The notes: generated by a model from the sequence alone, not told the origin. A stretch of DNA of 64,000 nucleotides from CAWGAJ01 sp963820545 (GCA_963820545.1 CAWGAJ010000001.1:1922001-1986000); one strand, 5' to 3'; shown: positions 41,528 to 52,304, counted from the first letter of the stretch. Program-made: numbers and translations.

Positions 41528-42790
41528 TTAACGTTTAGAAAGTACATCCTTCTCGTATTTCTTGACTTCTTCCATCCACTGATAGCCCACGGGCACGTTC
41601 ATGCTTTGACAATAATGATCCCACACGGCGCCTAGGGGTAGGGTTTTAATCTCCTCGAGCATGGCCAGGCGCGAGGTAAAATCGCCGCTTAGTTCGGCCT
41701 CGCGGAGTTTCGCCGCCGGCTCCAATAGGGCGGCCAGCAGGGCCTTGATCATCGAGCGCACGCCGATGGTCCAGGCCGCCACGCGATTGATGCTGGCATC
41801 GAAGAAATCCAGGCCGATGTGCACGCGTTTCAGATATCCGCCGCGCACGATCTCCACGGCCGTGGCCAGCAGGTCGTCGTTGAGGATCACCACGTGGTCG
41901 CTGTCCCAGCGAATACCCCGGCTGACGTGCAGCAGCAGTTCGTCCAAAAAGCACAGGCAGGCGGAGATTTTATCGGCCAGCGTTTCCGTGGGATGATAAT
42001 GCCCGGCGTCGAGCGTCAAGAGCGTTTTGTTCTTAATGGCGTAGCCCAGGTAATACTCATGGGAACCGACCACATAAGTTTCCGAGCCGATGCCGAACAG
42101 TTTGCTCTCGATCGAGTCGCGGTTGTATTGCTTATCGATGCCCACGGCGAACATTTCATCGAGCGATTTGGTCAACAGTTCGCGCGGGCCTTTGCGGTCG
42201 ATGGTCACGTCCTTCATGCCGTCGGGAATCCAGACGTTATGGATGCAGGTGTTTTTCAGTTTCCGGCCCATGGTCTCGCCGATCTTCCGGCATTGAATGC
42301 CGTGCCGGACCCAAAACTTGCGGAGGCCCTCGTCGCGATTGGCGAGGGTGAATCCGCTGGCGGCCTTGGGGTGCGAGAAGAACGTGGAGTTGAAGTCCAG
42401 GCCGATCCCCAAGCCGGCGGCCCAATCGATCCAGCGGGCGAAATGCTCCGCGGCAATTTCATCGCGTTCAACTTTTTTGCCGCCGGTTTCCAAATAAATC
42501 GCGTGGAGGCTGAAGCGATGCTTGCCGGGGATCAGGCTGAGGGCTTTTTCGGCGTCGTCGCGGAGTTCGTCGGGCGTGCGGGCACGGCCGGGATAATTGC
42601 CCGTGGCCAAGATGCCGCCGCTCAGGCCCGCTTCGGGATTTTCAAATCCGCCCACGTCGTCGCCTTGCCAACAATGGATCGAGATGGGCACGCGGCGAAG
42701 TTGTTCCAGCGCGGCGTCGGTTTCCACGCCCCAGGCGGCGTATTGTTCCTTGGCCAGACGATAGGCTTGTTCCACGGCGGATTGGTTCAT
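41528..42790 (-). CDS. rhaA: L-rhamnose isomerase
   Basis: RhaA converts L-rhamnose to L-rhamnulose with Mn or Zn. The 420-residue length and sequence match the E. coli-type enzyme. Family motifs are PISIHCWQGDDVGGFE near the N-terminus, GLDFNSTFFSHPKAASGFTL, TCIHNVWIPDGMKD, LTLDAGHYHPTE and WDSDHVVILNDD, which carry the metal-binding Glu, Asp and His residues. It is the first gene of the rhaA-rhaT operon. Kinase and aldolase genes (rhaB, rhaD) are not in the window. The upstream spacer holds a large inverted-repeat element (42940-43085), and no regulator is adjacent. Confidence 0.95.
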   Translation of the reverse strand: MNQSAVEQAYRLAKEQYAAWGVETDAALEQLRRVPISIHCWQGDDVGGFENPEAGLSGGILATGNYPGRARTPDELRDDAEKALSLIPGKHRFSLHAIYLETGGKKVERDEIAAEHFARWIDWAAGLGIGLDFNSTFFSHPKAASGFTLANRDEGLRKFWVRHGIQCRKIGETMGRKLKNTCIHNVWIPDGMKDVTIDRKGPRELLTKSLDEMFAVGIDKQYNRDSIESKLFGIGSETYVVGSHEYYLGYAIKNKTLLTLDAGHYHPTETLADKISACLCFLDELLLHVSRGIRWDSDHVVILNDDLLATAVEIVRGGYLKRVHIGLDFFDASINRVAAWTIGVRSMIKALLAALLEPAAKLREAELSGDFTSRLAMLEEIKTLPLGAVWDHYCQSMNVPVGYQWMEEVKKYEKDVLSKR

Positions 42791-42939
42791 GGCAATATCC
42801 TTTTTGACAAAGAGGCAGGTTAAAGACGGCCCGGTTTACTCTTAATTCAAGTTCAAAAAACGCCCCGGGTAATGAATTGTTTCCACCAGAATGCCAGAAA
42901 CAAAGCCGAAGGTCAAGAGAGGGGCGAGAAAACAGGCTG

Positions 42940-43085
42940 GCCCGCATTTCTCACCAAGGTGAGCCACTGCTTGCTTGCAAGCAGTGCGGAATTGCTAACT
43001 TACGCCAACACTGCTCGCCTGCGGCGAGCAGTGGCACACTGTTTTGTAACGTATTGGTCTGGTGAGCAATGCGGGCTAATCCCGC
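42940..43085. repeat. Composite inverted-repeat element upstream of rhaA
   Basis: The outer arms GCCCGCATTTCTCACCA (42940-42956) and TGGTGAGCAATGCGGGC (43060-43076) are inverted with one mismatch. Inside are CACTGCTTGC TT GCAAGCAGTG (42965-42986) and CACTGCTCGCC TGC GGCGAGCAGTG (43009-43033). GCGGG CTAAT CCCGC (43071-43085) closes the block. Confidence 0.65.
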
Positions 43086-43104
43086 GATGCAACCGCACAA
43101 TAAA

Positions 43105-43697
43105 CTAGCGCATTTTTGTGGCTGAATTCATGCCCGTGCGCCGAAGTTTAGTTCGGGCCCGACTGAGGATTGGTCCAATGCTGTTTTCGGGAATGCCTGT
43201 ATGGAAACTAATTTCCTGATAGCTTTTGCCTTCGAGATGGTACAAGCGTACCACTTCGGCCTCGGCAATATCCAAGCCGCTGAGCATCTGCACGATTTCT
43301 TCGTGGCTGCTTAGTCGTTCTTCAACATTGGGGTGGGGATCAACAGCAGCGGCAGCAATTTTCCTTTCAGCGTTGGCAGTTGCGCGGATTTCGACCTTGC
43401 GGTTAATCAATGCATGAAGCACTATCCGTCGGGCGATGACAGTTAAATAAGTGGCTAAACTGCATTGTCCGCGAAAATTACGCAAGATGGAAAAGTCATT
43501 GTCAACCACGTTTAAAAGATATTCGCGCACAAATCATCGCGATCTTCAGGGCGGAGTCGCACGTTGCGAGCCTGGGCTGTGTGGTTGACCACGTGAACCA
43601 CCAGTCCCAAAAAGCGATCCACAAAATCTTCCCAGGCCCTGGGCTTCCCTTGGAGGCAGCGTTCCAGCAAGTTGCGGTCGATTTCAGAGAGTCCCAC
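43105..43697 (-). CDS. RNA polymerase sigma-70 family (ECF-like) factor, frameshifted
   Basis: A sigma factor of about 197 residues once repaired. The first frame (MGLSEIDRNLLERCLQGKPR, with region 2 start WEDFVDRFLGLVVHVVN) stops after EDRDDLCANIF near 43513. The second frame continues LNVVDNDFSILRNFRGQCSL and ATYLTVIARRIVLHAL (region 2), then region 4 VVRLYHLEGKSYQEISFHTG. One T added to the TTTT run at about 43519 joins them. This fits an extracytoplasmic-function-like factor of the planctomycete type. No anti-sigma gene is adjacent. It ends about 315 bases upstream of rhaA on the same strand. Confidence 0.75.
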
Positions 43698-43932
43698 GCG
43701 GTTGATCCTCGTGCGAGAAGCCAGATGCTACAATATCCGATCCGTTCCTTGCAGGAAAACTTGGGATCAGGTTAACGAATCAAACAATAACCCTATTCTT
43801 TAACGATTGTAAACACGACTTAGTGAAGAAACAAGTGTTTACCATCTTATCCCCCATCTTAATGGCAGGGGTAATTTGTTATCAAGACGTAAATCCGTTA
43901 CTAATGATTGTTGCCCCCCGATATTTAGACTC

Positions 43933-45369
43933 TTAGTGATGCGATTTGCTTTTCAGCCAATTATCCACGGCAGCGGCGGCCAATCGGCCGTGGTTGATGG
44001 CATGGACCACCAGCGACGCCCCGCGCACCGTGTCGCCGGCGGCAAATACGCCCGGCACGCTGGTCATCCAACGATCGACCGCTAAGTTGCCGTGATTATC
44101 GAGTTGCACGCCTAGTTCGTTAATCAAGCCCTCGCGCACCACGTGCAAAAATCCCATGGCCACGAGCACCAGATCGGCGGGGAAGGTGAAATCCGAGCCG
44201 GGCCGCTCTTTCATTTCCCAACCTTTTGGAACTTGGACCCAATCCACTTCGCAGACATGTAGATGGGTAACGCGTCCGTCCGTGCCGGTTAGGGTCTTGC
44301 TGAGAGCGCTCCAGTAACGTTGGCAGCCCTCTTCTTGCGAGGACGAGGTGCGCATTATTTTTGGCCAGAGCGGCCAGGGAGTTTCCGGATTTTTGCCCTC
44401 GGGCGGGCGCGGCAGAATTTCCAACTGCTTGACCGAGAGTGCTCCTTGCCGGATGGCCGTGCCCACGCAATCGCTGCCCGTGTCGCCGCCGCCGACCACG
44501 ATCACATGCTTCCCCTTGGCGTTGATGATTGGCCGCTTGCCATTTGTGATCGGATCGCCGGCCACGAGACGATTTTGCTGAGCGAGATAATCCATGGCCA
44601 GGTGGACGCCGTTTAGATCGGCGCCGGGCACCGTAAGCGGCCGGGCCTTGCCCGCGCCCATGCAGAGCACCAACGCGTCGAAACGGCTGCGCAACTCGGC
44701 CCCGGTAATATCTACGCCCGCCGCCACGTTCGGCTCGCATTGCACTCCTTCGGCCACCATCTGTTCCAGGCGGCGGTCGATGATCTGTTTCTCCAGCTTA
44801 AAGTCGGGAATGCCGTAGCGCAGCAATCCGCCCAAGCGATCGTCTTTCTCGAAGATCACCACTTGATGTCCCTGGCGCACGAGTTGCTGGGCGACAGCCA
44901 ATCCCGCCGGACCGGAACCCACCACCGCCACGCGTCGGCCGGTCTTTATTTTTGCCTTTAGCGGCGCTACCCAGTCCTCCTGGAAGGCCCGCTCGGCAAT
45001 TTGATATTCAATGTGTTTGATGGTTACCGGCTGATCATTGATCGACAAAGTGCAGGCCGCCTCGCACGGGGCGGGACACACCCGTCCGGTGATTTCGGGA
45101 AAATTGTTGGTGGAGTGCAGATTTTCGGCGGCTTCGCGCCAATGGTTGCGATAGACAAGATCGTTGAACTCGGGAATGCGGTTTTTCACCGGGCAACCCA
45201 CTCCATGACAAAACGGAATGCCGCATTCCATGCACCGCGCCGCCTGCTGGGCAAGCACGCGGGCAACCAGAGGCTGGTCGATTTCGTACCAGTCCTTGAT
45301 CCGTTCCGGGATCGGACGGTGGCCTGCCTCCACGCGCTCGTATTGCATGAATCCCGTCGGATTGCCCAT
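43933..45369 (-). CDS. gltD: Glutamate synthase small subunit GltD
   Basis: GltD passes electrons from NADPH through FAD and iron-sulfur clusters to the large subunit in glutamate synthesis. The N-terminal cluster-binding cysteines are in RCMECGIPFCHGVGCPVKN and GRVCPAPCEAACTL. FAD binding is shown by VAVVGSGPAGLAVAQQLVRQ and NADPH binding by VIVVGGGDTGSDCVG. The C-terminal GVFAAGDTVRGASLVVHAIN is typical. The start is ATG 45369 (MGNPTGFMQYERV) with GAGG upstream, rather than the start at 45405. At 478 residues it is intact, in contrast to its broken partner gltB just upstream on the same strand. Confidence 0.95.
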   Translation of the reverse strand: MGNPTGFMQYERVEAGHRPIPERIKDWYEIDQPLVARVLAQQAARCMECGIPFCHGVGCPVKNRIPEFNDLVYRNHWREAAENLHSTNNFPEITGRVCPAPCEAACTLSINDQPVTIKHIEYQIAERAFQEDWVAPLKAKIKTGRRVAVVGSGPAGLAVAQQLVRQGHQVVIFEKDDRLGGLLRYGIPDFKLEKQIIDRRLEQMVAEGVQCEPNVAAGVDITGAELRSRFDALVLCMGAGKARPLTVPGADLNGVHLAMDYLAQQNRLVAGDPITNGKRPIINAKGKHVIVVGGGDTGSDCVGTAIRQGALSVKQLEILPRPPEGKNPETPWPLWPKIMRTSSSQEEGCQRYWSALSKTLTGTDGRVTHLHVCEVDWVQVPKGWEMKERPGSDFTFPADLVLVAMGFLHVVREGLINELGVQLDNHGNLAVDRWMTSVPGVFAAGDTVRGASLVVHAINHGRLAAAAVDNWLKSKSHH

Positions 45370-45393
45370 TGCTTGCCTCGTTATATATATCAA

Positions 45394-45420
45394 CTCCCGG
45401 CACAAGAGCCGGGGCTAAAC
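45394..45420 (-). repeat. Palindromic repeat, CCCGGCACAA..GGGGCTAAA family, copy 2
   Basis: CTCCCGGCACAAGAGCCGGG plus GCTAAAC differs from the copy at 1454-1480 at only two positions. It fills the short spacer between gltB and gltD. Confidence 0.7.
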
Positions 45421-45435
45421 CCTATCCACTATCCC

Positions 45436-48400
45436 CTAATGATGATAAACCTCTTCGGTGGCGGGCGTTTGTTCGCTGCGGACTTGCTCGCGCTGGCGCA
45501 TCTTTTCCATGGCCTTGCGATAGTCGATGGGCATGACCTTGACAAACTTGCCCGACATCTCGCGCCAGTTATCCAAGATCCGTTTGGCCTGCGCGCTGCC
45601 GGTCCATTGGTAATGTCGAATAATAAGATCCTGGATGATGCGCTGATCCTCGGCTTGCCAGATGGACTCCAACTCGACCATGTCGAGATTGCAAAGGGTA
45701 TCGAAGAGTTGATGTTCATCAAGCACGTATGCCGCGCCGCCGCTCATGCCGGCGGCAAAGTTCCGGCCGGTCCGGCCGAGGACCACTACCACGCCTCCGG
45801 TCATGTATTCGCAGCCATGATCGCCCAGGCCTTCGACAACCGCCGCCGCGCCGCTGTTGCGCACGGCAAAGCGTTCGCCGGCCAGGCCGTTGATGAACGC
45901 CTCGCCGGAGGTCGCCCCGTAAAGCAGGGTATTGCCCACGATCACGTTTTCTTTTGGATCGAAGGGCGAACCGGGCGGGGCGATCACCACGATCCGTCCG
46001 CCAGAGAGCCCTTTGCCTAGATAATCGTTGGCCTCTCCGGTCAATCGCAGTGTCACTCCAGGGGCCAAAAACGCGCCGAAACTCTGTCCCGCCGAACCGT
46101 TGAAAGAAAGTCTGATTGTGTCGTCGGGCAATCCCGCGCCGCCCCAGCGCTTGGTAATCCGACTGCTTAAGATTGTTCCCACCGCGCGATGGGTGTTGCG
46201 CACGGGAAGCTCAATCCGCGCAAGTTCGCCTTTTTCGATGTTCGCGCCGATTTGCTCCAGAATCTGTCCAGTCTAAGTGCTCCTTGTGCACGTTGGTTTG
46301 CGCCCTTGTGGAGCGAAGCGGCGAGCCGTTCGATCGGTTCGGCGGTGTAAAGACAGCGGAAAAATCCAATCCTTTTGCCTTCCAGTGATCGATTGCCTTG
46401 CGGCACGAGAGCCGCTCCACGCGGCCCACCATGTCGTCGAACTTGCGGAAACCCAATTGGGCCATGATCTGGCGGACTTCCTCGGCAACAAAGCTCAAAA
46501 AACGCACGACATACTCCGCCTTGCCGGCGAATCTTGCCCGCAGTTTCGGCTCCTGTGTGGCGATGCCCACCGGGCAGGCGCCTAAATGGCACTTGCGCAT
46601 CAAGAGACAACCCAGCGACACCAAGGCCGAGGTGCCGAAGCCGAATCGCTCGGCGCCCAGCAGTGCGCCGATCACTACGTCGCGTCCGGTTTTCATCTGG
46701 CCGTCGACTTGCACGACGATCCTGTCGCGCAGACCGTTGAGCACCAGGGTTTGCTGAGTTTCGGCCAGACCGATTTCCCAGGGCGTGCCGGCGTATTTGA
46801 TCGAGGAAAGCGGGCTGGCCCCCGTGCCGCCGTCGTGACCGCTGATCAAGACCTCGTCGGCGTTGCCTTTGGCCACCCCGGCGGCGACCGTGCCCACGCC
46901 GACTTCCGACACCAGTTTGACCGAAACCTTCACGCCCGGATTGCCACACTTTAGGTCATAGATCAATTGGGCCAGGTCCTCGATGGAATAGATATCGTGA
47001 TGCGGCGGCGGCGAAATCAGCGAGACTCCCGGCGTGGCGTGGCGCAGGCGAGCGATTTCCTCGGTCACCTTGTGGCCGGGCAATTGTCCGCCTTCGCCCG
47101 GCTTGGCCCCTTGGGCCATCTTGATCTGCAAAATGCTGCGCATTAGCCAGATACTCGATGGTCACGCCGAACCGGGCGCTGGCTACCTGCTTGATGCCGC
47201 AATTGAGTGAGTCGCCGTTGTCCAGGGGTTTGTAGCGGGCCGGATCTTCGCCGCCTTCGCCCGTGTTGGAGTTGGCTCCCAGGCGGTTCATGGCAATGGC
47301 CAGGGCCTCGTGGGCCTCGCGGCTGATCGAGCCGTGCGACATGGCCCCGGTGTAGAAACGCTTGACAATTTCGTTGGCGGGCTCCACCTCTTCGAGCGGC
47401 ACGGATTCGCCGGGGACAAACTCAAAAAGTCCTCGCAGCGTAAAAAGTTCACGCGTCTGATCGTTGACCGCCCGGGCGTACTCGGCGTAAATTCCCGCGT
47501 CGTTTTTCATCACGGCGTGTTGTAGTTTGGTGATCGTTTCCGGATTCCAAAGATGCTTCTCCCCATCGAGCCGATATTGATACTCGCCGCCGAACTCCAA
47601 TTCCAGGCGCCGGGCTGTAGCGGTTCAAAGGCGGCCCGATGTCGCAAGAGCGCCTCCCGGGCGATCACACCCAGATCGCTCCCTTGAATCCGCGAAGGCG
47701 TGCCGGTGAAGTATTTATCCACCAGATCGTGGTTCAGTCCCACGGCCTCGAACTGCTGCGCCGCGTGATAACTCCGCAGAGTGGAAATGCCCATTTTGGA
47801 AATGGTCTTCAAAATCCCCTTTTTGACCGCGGTGATATATTGGTCGGCAAGTTGATCGACCGGCGCGTCCTGGGGCAGGTCGCCGTCGGCGTAAAGTTTG
47901 TTGAGGGCTTCAAACGCCAGATACGGATTAATGGCGTTGGCCCCGTAACCGCAAAGCATGCAGAAGTGCATTACCTCGCGTGGTTCGCCGCTTTCCACCA
48001 GAATCCCGGCCTCGCTCCGCAGTCGCCGCCGCCGCAGCCCGTGATGCAAGGCCGCCGTGGCCAGCAGGCTGGGAATGGCCGCCAGCTCGGGCGTAACGCC
48101 CTTGTCACTGAGGATAAAATGCGTTGTTCCGTCGGCAATCAACGCCTCGGCCTTGTCGATCAACTCATCCAAAGCCTGGGCCAGCGCTGCGGCAGGATCG
48201 TCGGCGTGGGCCGGGAACAGCGCCGGCAGCGTGGCCACTTTGAAATCCGCTCGCTGGGCCGTGCGCAGCCGCTCCACGTCCTCGTTGGTCAAGATCGGAT
48301 GCGTGAGCTTCAATTGCCGGCAATGTTCCGCAGTCTCGCTGAGCAAATTCCGCTGCTTGCCCGTAAAGGCCATCAGCGACATCACCAATCCTTCCCTCAG

Positions 48401-49996
48401 CGGATCGATCGGCGGATTGGTCACTTGGGCAAACAACTGCTTGAAATAGTTGAACAGAAGTTTGGGCCGCTCGGAAATCACGGCCAAGGGCGTGTCGGTG
48501 CCCATGGAACCCACGGGCTCCTGGCTCGTGGCGGCCATGGGCGCTAAGACCATCAGCAATTCTTCCCGCGTGTAACCGAACGCCCGCAGCGCTGGGCCAA
48601 GGTCTTTTTGTCGATGGGCGTGGGTTGCGAGGGCTGAAAGAGGCCTCTTAATTCAATGCGATTCTCTTCCAGCCAGCGGCGATAGGGTTTTTGCCGGGCA
48701 ATTTTGCCTTTGATCTCGTTGTCGACCACGATGCGGCCTTCTTCGGTATCCACCAAAAACATGCGCCCGGGCTGAAGGCGGCCTTTCTGTTGGATCCGCT
48801 GCGGCGGGAACTCGATCACTCCCGCCTCGCTGGCCAGCACCACCAGGCCGTCGGTGGTGACCAGCTAGCGGCAGGGGCGCAGACCGTTGCGGTCCAGCGT
48901 GCCGCCCACCAGCGCCCGTCGGTAAAAACCATTGCCGCCGGACCGTCCCAAGGTTCCATGATCGCCGCATGATACTCGTAAAACGCCCGCTTATCCGTGG
49001 AAATGTGATAGCGCGGCCCAAAGGCCTCGGGAATCATCATCATCAAGGCGTGCGGAGCGGAGCGGCCGGCACGCACCAAAAGCTCCATGCAGTTGTCGAA
49101 ACACGCCGAGTCGCTGCCGCCCGGTTGCAGAATCGGAAATAACTCCGACATGTCCTCGGTCAACGCGGGCACGGACATCGTCTTTTCGTATCCCTGCAGA
49201 CGATTGGCGTTGCCCCGCAGCGTGTTGATCTCGCCATTGTGGGCGATCATCCGGAAAGGCTGGGCAAGCCGCCAACTGGGAAAGGTATTGGTGCTGTATC
49301 GCTGATGCACGATCGCCAAGGCCGTCTGCACGCGCTCGTCGGCCAGGTCGGGATAATATGCAAACAACTGCGGTGCTAAAAACATCCCCTTGTAGCAGAT
49401 CGTGCGGCACGACATGCGTGGGAATGTAAAACTGCTCGGCCTGCTTGCCTAAAATCCGTTCCACGTCGAGTTCGGTGCGTTTGCGAGCCACGTACAAACG
49501 CCGTTCCAATTCTTCCTCTTGGCGGCCTTCGCCGCCGATGAACATTTGCCGGATCACCGGCTCGGAATCGCGGGCAATATCGCCCAGGCAGGAATTATCC
49601 GTAGGCACTTCGCGCCAACCTAAAACCTTTAGCCCTTCCTCTTCGATATTCTCGACTAAGATTTGTTCGCAACGCCGGCGGAGTTCTTCGTTACGCGGCA
49701 GGAAAACCATGGCCACGCCATACTGCTGGAGGCTCGGGCAAATTGAAGCCCAAGCCGGCTGCTTGGCCGATAAAAAACTCATGCGGAATCTGCATCAGGA
49801 TGCCTGCCCCATCGCCGGTCGATTCGTCGGCCCCAGAGGCCCCGCGGTGCATCAGGTTCAAAAGCACTTGTTTGCCGTACTGGACAATATTGTGATCCCG
49901 GCGTCCGGATATGTTTACTACCGCGCCAATTCCACACGCATCGTGCTCGAACTGAGGATCGTACAAGCCTTGGGATTTAGCTCGAATTAACATCAT
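45436..49996 (-). pseudogene. gltB: Glutamate synthase large subunit GltB, multiply disrupted
   Basis: The coding traces run the full length of a GltB of about 1,515 residues. From the N-terminus they show FEHDACGIGAVVNISG (glutaminase Cys), YSTNTFPSWRLAQPFRMIAH with NGEINTLRGN, ATLPALFPAHADDPAAALAQ, GAMSHGSISREAHEALAIAM, ISGHDGGTGASPLSSIKYAG, KCHLGACPVGIATQ and the C-terminal beta-helix domain (GNTLLYGATSGEAFINGLAG). The reading frame breaks at about 49735, 49400, 48905, 48580, 47600, 47150 and 46270, and an amber codon lies at 48865-48867 where CRYLVT would be expected. No single polypeptide can be made as written. Either the stretch is poorly assembled or the gene is decaying. Confidence 0.88.
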
Positions 49997-50714
49997 CTCA
50001 TCTTAGATTTGGTGTAATAGCTTCTATCAGGTATTCCGCCCCAGGACAACATGGGTGTGCCTGGATTTGTTGCCCTAAAAAAGCTGTAACTCATTGATTA
50101 TGGACAACTTAGACCGGATGCGGGTTCGGAGGAAAGCCTCTCCATTAAATAATCGTATCATTAGTAGATATAATGTCAATAGGGAATAACTATAACTTAT
50201 AATTAAATTAGAACGCATCATTTTGATAGTCATTCGGATGCTTCCTTCCATCAAGAGCGCATATCATCAACCGGTCGAGGTGTTATTAGGGCACTTGGCC
50301 TTTATTCAGTGCACCCCCCAAAAAAGTTTTGCCGCCCTAGTCATCTAAGAAGTGCTCTAAATTGACGGTGTTTTAATCATACCGCTGCTTTTGGTTCCCC
50401 TCGATTTGGGCATTGTTAAATTAGTCAAGCTTTTCCAGTTTTTCCTGAGAGGGAATATTTCCTGGTCAGGGACCCTATTTCCCATAACTTTTTGGGATTA
50501 TAGGGCTTATTCCTGAATACGTCTGGGAATTTGAGATTATCACATAGGACTTGCGGATATCTCGCTCAATTCTGGTTGTATCGTCCCCGACACTTATTCT
50601 GTGGCTGTTTATTTTGATGTTTTCGCCGGTGATACATGCTGCAACTGAAAAGTCGATTAACTGGATTCTAAGAGAGTTGCGGTTGGTATGATTCCGATGC
50701 ACCGATTCATAGGG
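49997..50714. other. AT-rich spacer of about 720 bases
   Basis: Between gltB and the tRNA remnant I see no gene. Composition is noticeably more AT-rich than the flanking genes. The only open frames are short, without ribosome-binding sites or motifs. It may contain the gltB promoter and degraded sequence. Confidence 0.45.
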
Positions 50715-50759
50715 GGAGGCGTGGCGAAACCGGTAGACACATTGTTTTTTAAAGAAACA
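50715..50759 (+). pseudogene. 5' half of a tRNA-Leu(UAA), remnant
   Basis: GGAGGCG (acceptor arm) is followed by TG, a Leu-type D-arm GGCGAAACCGGTAGACACA and an anticodon arm TGTTT TTTAAAG AAACA. The arm has a perfect 5-bp stem and a 7-base loop giving anticodon UAA. No variable arm, T-arm GTTCRA or matching 3' acceptor CGCCTCC-NCCA follows before the porin gene at 50817. Confidence 0.55.
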
Positions 50760-50816
50760 CATTTGCAACGGACAAATTCCTTACCCACGTTTTCTCTTGC
50801 TTAAGGAAAAAAACAC

Positions 50817-52304
50817 ATGCACGGACGTTTTTTTGATTGGCTGACATGGACGTTGGCTCTATCAGTCCTTTGTGTCATGACTAATGTAGTACTAGCCCAG
50901 GACGGCTTGCCTCCAGCACCTCCTAGCAATGGCGTTGCCGCTGAAGCGACTCAGCCGATGCCTATCGAGCAGCCTTATGCCGGCCAGTACTATTCGGCCT
51001 CCAACGCCGCCATAATCGATGGAGATCTCGCCAAGCGACTGGCCGACGTGGAAAAGGCGCTGAAAAAACTCGACGACAAGGCCAAGGAAGACAAGGCCAA
51101 AGCCGCCGGCAAATTGTCGGTTAATCCCTCTGGACAAATCATGCTCGACGGCGCCTGCTTCTCCCAAGACGCGATTGATAAAAACCGTGCCACCGAGCAA
51201 GACGGCGTTGAGTTCCGTTACGCACGTCTTTGCTTGTCAGGCGAGGGATTCAACATCATGAAATATAAACTCGAATTCGACTTTGCCGGAGATGCGGTTG
51301 TGGGAAAAGACATGTTTTTAAATATTGGTGAATTGCCCTTGATTCAGAACATTCAATTCGGGCATTTCAAGGAGCCTTACAGTTTGGATGAATTGTGCAG
51401 CGATAAATTCATTCCCTTTATGGAGCGTAACCTGGGCAGTCAATTGATGGCCCCTTCGCGTCACATCGGCGTGATGGCCCACGGCCACAACGAGGCCGAA
51501 ACCACCACTTACGCCATCGGCGCCTTCTCGGAGATTGCCCTGACAGACAAAGCCGGGGCAAACAAGGTTCAAAGCAACAACTTCGGCGGCGCCCTTACAA
51601 TGCGCGCCACCTGGCTGCCCTGGTACGACGAGACAACCGAAGGCCGCGGGCTGCTGCACACTGGCATTGCCTATAGCTACCGCGACGCCTTCAACAACTC
51701 CTGGAAAGACTCTTACCGTCCCGAGGCTCATTTAGCCACGGAGATGGTCAACGGTAACGGCACTGCTGGGTCTGCCACTTCGGTACTCACCGACATAAAC
51801 ACCCGCAACATGCTGGGCGCCGAATTGGCCTTTGTGTATGGTCCCTTCTCCATGCAGTCGGAATACTATATCAACTGGCTGGACCGCTCTATTGCACCAG
51901 ATAGCAAAACGACGGGTGCTTATGTATTATTTAGTTACTTTCTTACCGGCGAACATCGGCCGTATAATCGCGCATCAGGCACTTTCGAGCGTGTAAAACC
52001 CTTTGAGAATTTCTTTCGCGTGCGCGACGAAAACGGATACGTCTATATGGGAAAAGGCGCATGGGAACTCAAGTATCGATTCTCTTACCTGGACTGCTAC
52101 GACGGCGGCAAATTGGCCAACGGCGTGGGCGGCAACACCACGGGCGGACAGACCGCCGCCGACCACACTATTGGCGCAAACTGGTACTTGAATCCTTACA
52201 CCCGATTCATGTTCGAGTACATCCATTCCGGCATCGACTGCTACACCGGTCTCGGAGTGGGCAGTTTGGATATTGTCCAAATGCGGGCGCAAATCGACTT
52301 TTAG
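50817..52304 (+). CDS. OprP/OprO-like phosphate-selective-type porin
   Basis: An outer-membrane beta-barrel protein of 495 residues. Residues 1-27 form a signal peptide (WTLALSVLCVMTNVVLAQ). After a short linker there is a periplasmic coiled coil, LAKRLADVEKALKKLDDKAK, probably for trimerisation. The barrel shows alternating strands of the porin O/P family (VEFRYARLCLSGEGF, YKLEFDFAGDAVVGKDMFLN, QFGHFKEPYSLDEL) and ends QMRAQIDF with a terminal Phe, the signal for barrel insertion. AAGGA precedes ATG 50817. Specificity for phosphate is not proven by sequence, since many planctomycete porins fall in this family. The Cys-rich exported gene follows by 95 bases. Confidence 0.85.
   Translation: MHGRFFDWLTWTLALSVLCVMTNVVLAQDGLPPAPPSNGVAAEATQPMPIEQPYAGQYYSASNAAIIDGDLAKRLADVEKALKKLDDKAKEDKAKAAGKLSVNPSGQIMLDGACFSQDAIDKNRATEQDGVEFRYARLCLSGEGFNIMKYKLEFDFAGDAVVGKDMFLNIGELPLIQNIQFGHFKEPYSLDELCSDKFIPFMERNLGSQLMAPSRHIGVMAHGHNEAETTTYAIGAFSEIALTDKAGANKVQSNNFGGALTMRATWLPWYDETTEGRGLLHTGIAYSYRDAFNNSWKDSYRPEAHLATEMVNGNGTAGSATSVLTDINTRNMLGAELAFVYGPFSMQSEYYINWLDRSIAPDSKTTGAYVLFSYFLTGEHRPYNRASGTFERVKPFENFFRVRDENGYVYMGKGAWELKYRFSYLDCYDGGKLANGVGGNTTGGQTAADHTIGANWYLNPYTRFMFEYIHSGIDCYTGLGVGSLDIVQMRAQIDF

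Noticed and set aside
48865..48867. Recoded stop codon (pyrrolysine or other) in gltB
   Set aside because: GltB has no such residue, and the gene is also broken by seven frameshifts, so a lesion or sequence error is the simpler reading.
50475..50768. 97-residue minus-strand frame before the porin gene
   Set aside because: It covers the tRNA remnant and AT-rich spacer, and its composition is not coding-like.
50715..50816. Complete tRNA-Leu gene
   Set aside because: No T-arm, variable arm or 3' acceptor complement is found before the porin start, so only a 5' half is supported.
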